Assembly: GCA_964431965.1 (NCBI GenBank)
Contig: CAYSLU010000031.1
Location: 1 to 50,358, forward strand
Length of the DNA stretch: 50,358 nt
Reading direction: 5' to 3'
From: CAYSLU01 sp964431965
GTDB lineage: Bacteria > Verrucomicrobiota > Kiritimatiellia > CAIKKV01 > CAYSLU01
The translations under genes were made by a program, and so were the position numbers. A model generated the notes under the pieces. The model made no database searches. It was not told the origin of the DNA and saw only the letters and a program-made list of their open reading frames with translations. Positions 23,259 to 33,400 of this stretch are shown here, piece by piece. Within the stretch, counting starts at the first letter, position 1; every line of letters begins with the position of its first letter.

Positions 23259-25157
23259 TCAGTCGCGTGTCTTCCACGTCAGCGGCGCGAGCGGTCCGGC
23301 CTCCGGAACATCGACGGCCTGGTCGCCGAAGTTCACGAACACGCGCGTTCCGTCGGCGAATGTGGTGGTCTGCACCGTGCCGTCCGCGGCCAGGATGCGG
23401 TGGTCCACGCAGGCGATGCGGCCGACGCGGCTGTGCAGACGGGCCACCGGGAGCGCCAGGTCCAGGGCGCGCCGGACCTCCGGCATGTCGAGATGATAGG
23501 CGTAGAGTTCGGTCGCCGGCCCGACGCCGTTGACGAACTGGTACTGCACACCGAACGGCATCACGTTCGGGGGCCAGCCCGCGAGCGCGTCCTGCAGCGA
23601 CTGGTGCTCCTGCACCCCGCCGCCCATGGGGAAGTAGTGGCGGTCCCGGCCGAACTGCGACTGGTGGTGCGGGTTGTTGTAGTTGTCCACCTCCCACCAG
23701 TCGTGGATGCAGCTGTCGTGATACACGAGGCTGGTGAGGGGAATCGTATGCCAGTCCGCGTGGATGGCGCGGGGGATCTTCACCGAGCCGATATCGTAGC
23801 TGGGCGTGGCGTAGCCCCAGAAGCCCTCGGATGAAACGGCCAGGCCGCGCCGCGCGGCGGACTCCAGGGTCTTGCGGCGCCAGAGCGCGTCCTCGCGCCG
23901 GTCGAGCGGGTGGTCCGGGTGATAGCACTCGCTGGCGACGCGCGAGGCCGTGACGTCGAAGTGCTGGGCGGTGAGGCCGGCCATGCGCTTGTCCTGGATG
24001 CCATTGGACAGGGCCACCGCGCGGGCGGCGCAGGTCTTGTACCACTTGACGTCGTCGATCTGCCAGCTCATGTGCGGCTCGCCGCGCGCGTTGAGCTGCA
24101 GGTTCTCGGGCCGATCGCCGGGGCCGTCCTCGATCCACATCCAGGAGGCCGCCAGATAGCCCAGTTCGTCGAGCAGCGGGAGGTGCTCCCGGATGTCGAT
24201 GGGATCGCGTCCTCCCATCTTGAAATCCTCGCGGATGCTGCCGAACGAGATCGGGTAGACGAAGGCCCTGTCCACGCCCATGGCCTTGAGCCGCCGGAAA
24301 CCGGCGGCGTAGTCCACCTGATCGTCGCGACAGTAGCCGATGAAGCACATGACGGCGCCGAACAGCCGGTCGAGCATCGGCCGCTCGGCGAGCTTGGCCT
24401 CCCACGTGACGAGGCGGCCGCTGCGGCGGACGGTCTCGCGGTAGGCGAGGGCGGCGGCCGCTGGCGACGGCCCGGTAAAGCTCAGGCGGACCGTGCGGCT
24501 GTAGCGCATCGCGCCGCGCGAGGGGTCCTGGAGCCAGACGGCCGTGAGCGGGCCGCCGTCGGTCCGCTCGAACCACAGGCGCGCATCGTGCTCGTCCGCG
24601 GCGACCTGCAGCAGCGCCTCGCGCTCGCCGATCAGCGCCGTGAACGGCATGGACCAGCCGGCGTGGCCGTTGCGGATGATGTTGAAGCCAAACGGGGCGC
24701 CGGTGCCGCGGTGGTGAACGCCCTGGCACATCGGAACCACCGCGGTGGCGCGGCCGAGGCTGGGCCGGAACGCGCCGGGCAGGGCGCAGGATGTGACCGT
24801 GGAGGGGCCGGCCAGCGCCGTGACCTCCAGCCCGTCCGGGCGCATCTCCCAGAGCGTGACCAGCGTGCCTGCGGGGCCGCGCCACGTAAGCTCGGCGGCT
24901 GTGGTGCCGCGCCGCTCGCTGTGCTTGAGCGCGAGAGCCGACGCCCGGCTGGTGTCGTGGCTCGCCCAGGCCGGCTCGTGCCGGACGCCCGGTGCGCCGT
25001 AGAGGGGCATGGCCTGGCCGGAGGAGTCGGCCAGCACGGTCGACAGGTCGAGCGACCACTCGCCGCGGGTGGCCGGGCAGATCAGACGGATGGACGGCGT
25101 GGCCGGATCGATATGGACCTCGATGCCGGGCCCGGAAAGGCGAATCGTTTCACTCAT
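23259..25157 (-). CDS. Putative glycoside hydrolase, GH101/DUF5696-like TIM-barrel protein
   Basis: The 632-residue protein starts at ATG 25157 with AGGAG about 10 nt upstream. An N-terminal beta-domain (about 1-250) is followed by a barrel-like region with F-V-Y-P-I-S-F-G, A-S-W-M-W-I-E-D and Q-H-F-D-V-T, then S-S-E-G-F-W-G-Y and a C-terminal beta-domain. Strands ending in acidic residues (Q-H-F-D, S-S-E-G) are in the positions expected of nucleophile and acid/base residues in GH101 and the related DUF5696 proteins, so a retaining exo- or endo-glycosidase is plausible. No signal peptide. It is a single gene, convergent with the upstream lyase and divergent from ilvD. Family membership is tentative and the substrate cannot be named. 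Confidence 0.5.
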   Translation of the reverse strand: MSETIRLSGPGIEVHIDPATPSIRLICPATRGEWSLDLSTVLADSSGQAMPLYGAPGVRHEPAWASHDTSRASALALKHSERRGTTAAELTWRGPAGTLVTLWEMRPDGLEVTALAGPSTVTSCALPGAFRPSLGRATAVVPMCQGVHHRGTGAPFGFNIIRNGHAGWSMPFTALIGEREALLQVAADEHDARLWFERTDGGPLTAVWLQDPSRGAMRYSRTVRLSFTGPSPAAAALAYRETVRRSGRLVTWEAKLAERPMLDRLFGAVMCFIGYCRDDQVDYAAGFRRLKAMGVDRAFVYPISFGSIREDFKMGGRDPIDIREHLPLLDELGYLAASWMWIEDGPGDRPENLQLNARGEPHMSWQIDDVKWYKTCAARAVALSNGIQDKRMAGLTAQHFDVTASRVASECYHPDHPLDRREDALWRRKTLESAARRGLAVSSEGFWGYATPSYDIGSVKIPRAIHADWHTIPLTSLVYHDSCIHDWWEVDNYNNPHHQSQFGRDRHYFPMGGGVQEHQSLQDALAGWPPNVMPFGVQYQFVNGVGPATELYAYHLDMPEVRRALDLALPVARLHSRVGRIACVDHRILAADGTVQTTTFADGTRVFVNFGDQAVDVPEAGPLAPLTWKTRD

Positions 25158-25341
25158 GGCGTGGTGCTCCTGTGCAGGCGCGCGAATGGTGCCATCCGAC
25201 CGTATGCCCCAACAAGTGGAAATGGGGCGGGCGGCGCGGGGGAGGGCGTGGGCGCCGGCCCGTCCTCGGTCGCGCGCTCCGGATCGGTGAGCCAGGGCTG
25301 TCGTGGTTCGGAGATCCTTGTTCGATGGCCCGCCTTTTCGC

Positions 25342-25369
25342 TTGAGCACCCGGCCAGTCGCACCATAAT
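25342..25369 (+). promoter_or_regulatory. Promoter of ilvD
   Basis: TTGAGC (25342-25347) and CATAAT (25364-25369) are separated by 16 nt. Transcription would begin near 25377, leaving a leader of about 135 nt before the ATG at 25513. Confidence 0.55.
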
Positions 25370-25404
25370 CACCACCACCGGCGCCCTTCGCTTCCGGACG
25401 GACA

Positions 25405-25461
25405 GGCGTCGCAGACCCAAGATAGGAGTGGCTCAACCCACACCTCCGGGTCTGCGTCGCC
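25405..25461 (+). promoter_or_regulatory. Long hairpin in the ilvD leader
   Basis: GGCGTCGCAGACCC (25405-25418) pairs with GGGTCTGCGTCGCC (25448-25461) at 13 of 14 positions, the exception being a T/T mismatch. The 29-nt loop has further complementarity (GGAGTG with CACCTCC, one bulged base). There is no U-tract after the stem, so it is not an ordinary terminator. The end lies about 50 nt before the ilvD start and could influence expression. Confidence 0.45.
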
Positions 25462-25512
25462 AACCGTGCCGAAGCTTAGGGCAAGCGTTTCTGGAAGCGG
25501 AGGGCGAGCACT

Positions 25513-27228
25513 ATGAAAACGAGACCGTCGTGCGGTTGCAGAGGCAGCGGGTCACTTGTGCGGAAGTGGTCGCGGGCTGTCACGGAGGGGGCCGAGCGGG
25601 CTCCGAGCCGGGCCATGCTGCACGCGGTGGGGTTCTCACGCGCCGATTTTCGCAAGGCGCAAGTCGGCATTGCCTCGACGTGGAGCATGGTGACTCCGTG
25701 CAACATGCACATCGACGCCCTGGCCCGTGAGGCGGCGCGCGGGGTGGACGCGGCCGGCGGCAAGGCCGTGATCTTCAACACGATCACGATCTCGGACGGC
25801 ATCTCAATGGGCACGGAGGGAATGAAGTACTCCCTCGTTTCGCGCGAGGTGATCGCCGACTCGATCGAGACTGTGGCGGGCTGCTCCCGGTTCGACGGAC
25901 TCGTGGCCATCGGGGGATGCGACAAGAACATGCCCGGGTGCCTGATCGCCATGGCCCGGCTCAACCGGCCGTCGGTCTTTGTCTACGGCGGCACGATCCG
26001 GCCGGGCCGGCACCGGGGCCGGGGCGTCGATATCGTTTCGGTCTTCGAGGCGGTCGGGCGGCACGCGCGCGGCGACATGAGCGATCGCGAACTCGCGCAG
26101 GTGGAGGCGTGCGCGATCCCGGGCCCCGGCTCGTGCGGGGGCATGTACACGGCCAACACCATGGCCTCCGCGATCGAGGCGCTGGGCATGAGCCTCACGA
26201 ACAGCGGCGCGCAGGACGCGGTGTCGGCCGAAAAGCGGCGCGACTGTCGCGAGGCGGGCGCGGCCGTTCTCGACCTGCTGCGCCGGGGCATCCGGCCGAG
26301 CGACATCCTGACGCGCGAGGCGTTCCTCAACGCCATCGCGCTCGTCACGGCCCTGGGCGGGTCGACCAACGCCGTGCTGCACCTGCTCGCGATGGCCGAC
26401 TCGGCGGGCGTCAGGCTGCGGCTGGACGACTTCACCGCCGTGGGGCGGCGGACGCCGGTGCTGGCGGATCTGAAGCCCAGCGGCGCCTACCTGATGAGCG
26501 ACCTGGTGCGGATCGGCGGCACGGCGCCGCTGATGCGCACGCTGGTGGACGAGGGGCTGATGAATGGCAGCTGCCTGACCGTAACGGGGCGAACGCTTCG
26601 CGAGAACCTGAAGGGCGTCCGGCCGTATCCGGCGAAGCAGCGGATCATCCGACCGCTGTCCGATCCGATCAAGCCGGCCGGGCATCTCGTCATCCTGCGC
26701 GGGAACCTTGCGCCGGATGGTGCGGTCGCCAAGATCTCCGGCCACGAAGGCACCCGGTTCGCGGGGCGGGCGATTGTCTTCGAGTCCGAGGAGCGGGCGC
26801 TTTCTGCCATCCTGGCCGGGCGGGTGAAGAAGGGGCACGTGATCGTGATCCGCTACGAGGGCCCGCGCGGTGGGCCGGGCATGCGCGAGATGCTGGCGCC
26901 GACGGCCGCGGTGATGGGCCGCGGCTTGGGGAAGGACGTGGCGCTGATCACGGACGGGCGGTTCTCGGGCGGCAGCCACGGCTTTGTCGTCGGGCATGTC
27001 ACGCCGGAGGCTGCCTGCGGCGGCCCGATCGCCGTCGTCCGGAACGGCGACCCGATTGCCATCGACGCCGGCCGGCGGACCGTGTCGTTGGAGGTGTCCG
27101 CCGCCGAGGTCGCCCGCCGGCTCGCCCGCTGGAAGCCCCGTCGCCCCCGGTACACCCGCGGTGTGCTCGCGAAGTACGCCCGTACGGTGCGCACAGCTTC
27201 TGAAGGCGCCGTGACGGACCGTCCGTGA
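25513..27228 (+). CDS. ilvD: Dihydroxy-acid dehydratase
   Basis: The 571-residue protein fits the IlvD/Edd family. IlvD dehydrates 2,3-dihydroxy-3-methylvalerate and 2,3-dihydroxyisovalerate to the 2-keto acids in isoleucine and valine synthesis. The three cluster cysteines are visible: T-P-C-N-M-H (Cys63), G-G-C-D-K-N-M-P-G-C (Cys136) and G-S-C-G-G-M-Y-T-A-N-T-M (Cys208), the pattern of the plant/cyanobacterial [2Fe-2S] type. The C-terminus has D-G-R-F-S-G-G-S-H-G. GGAGG lies 9 nt upstream of the ATG. No other ilv gene is nearby. Some family members act on sugar acids, a real alternative in this sugar-rich setting, but the motif details favour IlvD. Confidence 0.9.
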   Translation: MKTRPSCGCRGSGSLVRKWSRAVTEGAERAPSRAMLHAVGFSRADFRKAQVGIASTWSMVTPCNMHIDALAREAARGVDAAGGKAVIFNTITISDGISMGTEGMKYSLVSREVIADSIETVAGCSRFDGLVAIGGCDKNMPGCLIAMARLNRPSVFVYGGTIRPGRHRGRGVDIVSVFEAVGRHARGDMSDRELAQVEACAIPGPGSCGGMYTANTMASAIEALGMSLTNSGAQDAVSAEKRRDCREAGAAVLDLLRRGIRPSDILTREAFLNAIALVTALGGSTNAVLHLLAMADSAGVRLRLDDFTAVGRRTPVLADLKPSGAYLMSDLVRIGGTAPLMRTLVDEGLMNGSCLTVTGRTLRENLKGVRPYPAKQRIIRPLSDPIKPAGHLVILRGNLAPDGAVAKISGHEGTRFAGRAIVFESEERALSAILAGRVKKGHVIVIRYEGPRGGPGMREMLAPTAAVMGRGLGKDVALITDGRFSGGSHGFVVGHVTPEAACGGPIAVVRNGDPIAIDAGRRTVSLEVSAAEVARRLARWKPRRPRYTRGVLAKYARTVRTASEGAVTDRP

Positions 27229-27371
27229 CCGCGGGCATCCGACCGCCGAGGAGGAAAACCGGAAAATTCGCGACGGTTGACACGCGATTGGCGAGCGGGC
27301 AGACTCTACGGCCACGGTTCGGCAATCGCTGGTAACAGGACGCGAGATGGAGTGTACCGGAAGTCCGAAGC

Positions 27372-27422
27372 GGGGGTCAGGCGTGGTGCGGCGGACGCAT
27401 CGCGCCTGACCCCCTTTTTTTT
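27372..27422 (+). terminator. Rho-independent terminator after ilvD
   Basis: GGGGGTCAGGCG (27372-27383) and CGCCTGACCCCC (27403-27414) form a perfect 12-bp stem around a 19-nt loop, which has its own TGCG/CGCA stem. Eight Ts follow (27415-27422). It lies about 145 nt after the ilvD stop. Arms of the GGGGTCAGGC/GCCTGACCCC type are also common dispersed repeats in other bacteria, so it could be a repeat recruited as a terminator. Confidence 0.75.
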
Positions 27423-27459
27423 GTGGATCTCAGGCGGTGGCTGTTAACGGGAGGTGAGC

Positions 27460-30400
27460 ATGAATCGCATGCGCTTGGCCGGTCGATGGGCATGGGGGTG
27501 GGTTGTGGCGTGCACGCTGGCGTCGGCGAATCCGGCGCTCGCCGAGATCCGCTACGCGGACGCGGCGAGTGCGACCCCGGCGGCTCCCTACACGACGTGG
27601 GAGACGGCGGCTGCGACGATCCAGGATGCGGTGGATGCCGCGGCGGCCGGCGACACCGTGCTGGTGGCCGATGGCGTCTACGACCGCGGCGGCCGGGCGG
27701 CGTATGGGACGATGACGAACCGGGTGGCGGTGACGAAGGCCATCACGGTGCGGAGCGTGAACGGTGCGGGCGCGGCGACGATTCTGGGGCAGGGGCCGAA
27801 CGGGCCGGGGGCGATCCGGTGTGCGTATGTGACCAACGGTGCGGCGCTGATCGGGTTCACGCTGGCGGGCGGCGCGACGCGGACGAGCGGGGATACGACG
27901 CGCGAGCGGAGCGGCGGCGGCGTGTGGTGCGCGCCGGCCGGCGTCGTCGAGGACTGCGTGATTTCGGGCAACTCGGCGAATCAGTACGCCGGCGGCACCT
28001 ACTACGGGACGATCCGGCGCTGCGTGATCTCGGGCAACTCGGCGGGCGTGTACGGGGGCGGCGCGTATTTCGGTCTGCTGCAGAGCTGCCTGCTGAAGGC
28101 GAACACCGCGGCGTACGGCGCCGGCTGCTATAGCGCCACGGGCGAGTCCTGCACGGTTGTCGGCAATGCGGCCACGACCCGCGGCGGAGGCACCCATGGC
28201 GCGACGATCCGCGGCTCGGTCGTGTACCGCAATACCGCGCCCACCAGCCCGAACTTCTATAGCGGGAGCTTCGTGGCGTCCTGCACACACCCGGCCGCGG
28301 GCGGCACGGGCAACATCACGAACGATCCGCAGTTCGTAGAGGCCGCCGCCGGCAACTACCGGCTCGGACCGGTCTCCCCCTGCATCGAGAAGGGCACGAA
28401 CCTGGCGTGGATGGCCGCGGGCACGGACTTGGACGGCAATCCGCGGATCATGCAGGCTCGGTCGGATATGGGCGCCTATGAATACCTCTGGCGCCCGGTG
28501 CTGGTCGTGACGCCGTCGTCGGCCAGCAACACGGTTCTGACGGGCGGGTCCGTGCCGGCCCGGACGGTTCAGATCTGGAATGGCGGGACCGGGACGGTCG
28601 CGTACACCGTGTCGTCGAGCGAAAGCTGGGTGTCGGCCAGTCCGTCGGCCGGCGCCAGCACGGGCGAGCACGATGTCATCACGCTCAGCTACAGCCCGGC
28701 GACGCTCGCGCCCGGCCTCTACACGGCCGTCGTTTCCGTTGAGTCCGCCGATGCCGGCAACTCGCCCCAGGCGGTGGCCGTGACGCTCTGGGTGCGTGAT
28801 GCGGCGACCCGCTATGTGGACGCGGCGAGCGCGGCCCCGGCCGATCCCTACGCGACATGGGAGACGGCGGCGTCAACCATCCAGGACGCGGTGGATGTCG
28901 CGCTGGACGGCGACACCGTGCTGGTGGCGGACGGCGTGTATGACCGGGGCGGACGGGCGGCCTACGGGACGATGACGAACCGGGTGGCGGTGACGAGACT
29001 CGTCACGGTGCGGAGCGTGAACGGTGCGGGCGCGGCGACGATTGTCGGGCAGGGGCCGAACGGGCCGGGGGCGATCCGGTGTGCGTATGTGACCAACGGC
29101 GCGGCGCTGGTCGGGTTCACGCTGACCGGCGGCGCGACGCGCACGAGCGGCGATGCGGCGCGCGAGCGGAGCGGCGGCGGAGCCTGGTGCGTGGCGGGGG
29201 CCGTGCTCGACGACTGCGTGGTTTCCGGGAACTCGGCCAGCCTGTACGGCGGCGGCACCTACTACGGTACGCTCCGGCGCTGCCGCGTGACGGACAACGC
29301 GGCCGGCACGTATGGCGGCGGGACGTACTACGGAGTCGCTCAGAGCAGCCTGTTCAAAGGGAATGCAGCCGGGTATGGCGGCGGCGCGTACTACGCGACG
29401 ATCGACGAGTCGACGGTTGTTGCGAACACCGCCACGAACTCGGGCGGCGGGACGCATTCGGGGACGATCCGGGGCTCGATCGTGTATCTGAACGCCGCGC
29501 CGACCTATCCGAACTACCGCAGCGGGAGCCTCCTGGCCTCCTGCGTGTACCCGTCCGCGAGCGGCTCGGGCAACATCACCAACGACCCGCGCTTCGCCGA
29601 TGCGGATGCGGGCAACTACCGGCTGTTGCCCGTCTCGCCCTGCATCGAGCGGGGCACGAACCTGCCGTGGACGGCGGGCGCGACGGACCTCGACGGCAGC
29701 CCGCGCGTCGTACGGTTCCGGGCCGACATGGGCGCCTACGAGTACCTCTGGCAGCCGGCCGTCGTTGTGTCGCCGTCGCTCGTCACCAACATGGTGCTCG
29801 TCGGAGGCACCGCCACCGGCCAGGTCTTCGAGGTCTGGAACGGCGGGACCAACACCATGCCGTATACGATTACGGCCGGCGCCTCGTGGCTGTCCGCCGT
29901 GCCGCCGTCGGGCGACAGCACGGGCGAGCATGACCGGATTACGCTGAGCTACAGCACGGCCGCTCTGGCTCCGGGGATGTATACCGCCACCGTATCGGTG
30001 AGTTCGGCGGCGGCATGGAACTCGCCCCAGGCGGTGGAGGTTCGGATGCTGGTGCGGCCGCCCGTCACGCGCTACGTCAACCGCGCCAATGCGACTCCGG
30101 CCTGGCCGTACCTGACCTGGGCGACCGCCGCGACGAACATAGAGGCGGCGATCGGCGTGGCTCTTGATGCGGACACCGTGCTGGTGACGAACGGCGTGTA
30201 TGGCCTGACGAACCAGCTTGTGATCGCCAAGGCGATTGCGGTGCGAAGCGCGGGCGGCGCCCGGGACACGGAGCTGGCGGGCCTCTACCCGGCGCGCACC
30301 AGCCGCGTCGTGCTGCTCGCGAACGCGGGCGCCGTGCTGGACGGCTTTACGGTCCGCAACGGCTTCGCGCGCGGGACGGGATCGGCGGGGCAGGGGGGCG

Positions 30401-33400
30401 GCGTCTACCTGGCGGCCGGCCTGCTGGACCGCTGCATCGTGCGCGGAAACGTGGCCACCAACGGCGGCGGCGTGTATTGCACCGCAACCGGGACGGTGAG
30501 CGGGTGCCTCATCGAGGGGAACACGGCGTCCGTGGGCGGCGGCGGGGTGTATTCGCTGAGCAACGGCACGGTGCGGAGCTCGACCATCGTGGGCAATGCG
30601 GCCCAGCGGGGCGGCGGCCTCTACAACGCGGCCGGGCGCGTTCAGAACACGATCCTGTACTTCAACACGGCGACGATCCTGGCCAGCGCCAACTACACGA
30701 ACGCGGGCGCGGTGTTCAGCTACAGCAATTGCTGCGCGTATCCGCTGCTCTCCGGCCGGCCGGAGCTGGTGAGCGGAAACATCGCCGATGATCCGCGGCT
30801 GCTGACCGACCACCGCCTCTCGGCGGTGTCGCCGTGCCGCGATACGGGCCTGGGGCAGTCATGGATGACGGGCGCGCCGGACTTGGCCGGCAACCCCCGG
30901 ATCGCGAACGGGACGGTTGATCGGGGCGCCTATGAATACGGGCCGGGCGCGCTGTCGTGCTCGGTGGCTCCCGACAAGACCGCCGGCTCGCTCTGGGGCC
31001 CGCTGAGCAACTTCGTGTTTACGGTCAGCGCCAACGGGTCGGATGCGGCCAGCCTGTGGTATCGGTGGGACTTCGATGAGAACGGCTCGGCGGAGTTCGC
31101 CGGGCCGGCCTACGCGTCCGCCGTCCGGTCGTACGGCCGGAGCGGGGTCTACTCCGTGTCCGTCACGGCCAGCAACTCGCTGGGCGAGGTGGCCAGCGCC
31201 CGCTGGGAGGGTCCGCTCACGATCGCGAGCTACTACGTGAACCGCGCCAACGCGACGCCGCAGGCTCCGTATACGAATCCGGCCACAGCCGCCCTCACGA
31301 TCACGAACGCCGTCGCGGCGGCGCTGAACGGCACCGTCGTGCTCGTGGCCGACGGCCTGTACACGAACCGCGGGCTGGGCGCGATCACGCTCGACAAGAG
31401 CGTCACCCTCGCGAGCCTGAACGGGCCGCTGGCGGCGGAGATCCGGCCGGGCCTGGTGATCACGGCGCCGCGCGCGGCGGTCGAGGGGTTCCGGCTGAAC
31501 GGCTCCAGCGCCGTCAAGGGCGGCCGCGCCCAGGTCGTCGAGGTGCGCGCGCCGGACGCGGCGATCCGCGGCAATGTCATCGAGTATGCCGACCGCTACG
31601 TCCTCGCCGCGGCCGGCGTGGCGGAGAACCTCGCGTTCGAGCGGAACGTCTGCCGGTTCTCGTGGTACCGCGGGATGGACCTGCGGCCGAACAGAGGCAT
31701 CGGCGTCCGCGGCAACATGTTCCAGAAGCACGGCGTGAGCGGTGACGCGCTGGTCGGATTCGTGGCTGAAGACAACCTGTTCGTCGGAGCGGACTCGACG
31801 GCCGGGAGCGCGCGGATGCTGGAGTTCTCCAATGTCACGGACGCGGTCGTCCTCCGCAACAACAACATTCTCTACAACGTCGGGCCGGCGGTGGTGCATG
31901 GCGGAGGGGGCGCGCTGATCGTGGCCACCAACAACTGGTGGGGCACCGTCGATGGGCCGAGGGACGACGATGGCTCGATCGAGGTGGCCGCGGGCGACGC
32001 CGACCCGGGCGTCGCGGCGGCGAGGAATGCCGAGCCGGCCGGAGCGCTCGGCCCGCTATGCAGCGACGACGGGGCGGCGGGCTCGAGCCGGATCGACTAC
32101 TTCCCGTGGGCCGCGGCCCAGGCCAGCACGCCGCACGCCGTGCCGCCCCCGACGGTCTACATCGACCGCCAGTACACGCCGGGCAGCTGCGACGGGCACG
32201 CCTGGGGTGTGGACGCCTTTGCGAGCATCCAGGCCGCCATCGACGCCGGGATGTACTGGGACGGCGGATGCCTGGGCCACGTCACCGTACACGTGCCGGA
32301 GGACTTTGCGACGATCCAGGAAGGCATCGCCGCGGCGCCCGCCCTGGACAGCGCCAAGGGCAGCAACTTCCTGGCCACGGTGCTGGTCCGGCCCAACACG
32401 CGCGACGGCGGCATCTACACGAACGGGTGGAACGAGGCGCTGAACGGGTTCAACCCGTGGGCGCTCGACAAGCGCGGCATGACGGTGCGTGCGGAGCCGA
32501 TCACCAACGTGACGGTAGCCGGCGGGTTCTGCTTCGGGTCGAGCAGCTATGCGCGCGACGTGACCCTGCAGGGCTTCAACATCGTCACGGGATCCCACCT
32601 GCTGGGCGCGGTCTACTTCAACAGCGCCAGCAACTGCACGCTGCGCGACTGCTCGATCACGCGGGCGTCCTACCAGCCGAGCCACGTGAACGCCGGGTAC
32701 AACTGTCGCTGGATCCACAACTACTTCGGCCGCGCGTACACGATGCAGATCAACCCGATGACGCTGACGGGCGAGATCATCAGCAACTACTTCGACGGCG
32801 TCAGCCTGAACGTGGCGCAGGCGGATATGACGATCGCCTACAACACGTTCGCGGGCGGGTCCGGGCTGGTCCTCGGCTGGTGGGCCGGCGGCGCCTACGA
32901 GCCGTTTGCCCAGGTCCCGCGCACGCCGCAGGTGCACTACAACAACTTCGTCGACGGCGTCGCCGGCGGGCCGGGCATCCAGATCGATGTGCGGGATACG
33001 CTCGGGCGAGACCTGTACAACAGCTACCGGGCGCTGGCCGAGAACAACTGGTGGGGGTCCACCAACGGGCCGCTCGACCCGCTCGGGGACGAGGAGGTCG
33101 GACCCGACACCGTGGTCATCCCCTCCATGTCGAACCAGCTGAACGCGCTGCCGGAGTCGCCGGACATCGGCGTCGGCCTGTACAGCTCCGAGGCCACTCC
33201 GCGCCGGACGTGGGCCGGCGTGTCGAACATTTCGTACGTCCCGTGGCTGTCGGAGCCGGTCGATAACGGATGGCCGACGAACACGCGTCCGCTGAACGTG
33301 TGGGTGGATCCGCAGTACACGCCGGGCGGGCCTGATGGACAGTACTTCGGCGGGGCCGCCTACGAATGGGGCGTCAACGCCTTCGCCGGCATCCAGGACG

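Larger units (their letters stand above)
25158..25512. other. 355-bp divergent region upstream of ilvD
   Basis: No gene is supported. The right part carries the ilvD promoter (25342-25369) and a leader of about 135 nt with a long imperfect hairpin (25405-25461). I see no convincing promoter for the minus-strand gene starting at 25157. Confidence 0.5.

Noticed and set aside
22798..23834. Open frames across 22.8-23.8 kb on the plus strand
   Set aside because: They cover the structured element and the antisense of the minus-strand glycosidase-like gene, with shadow-like composition.
27454..27459. GTG at 27454 as the beta-helix gene start
   Set aside because: GGGAGG (27449-27454) overlaps it and suits the ATG at 27460, after which a better signal peptide begins.
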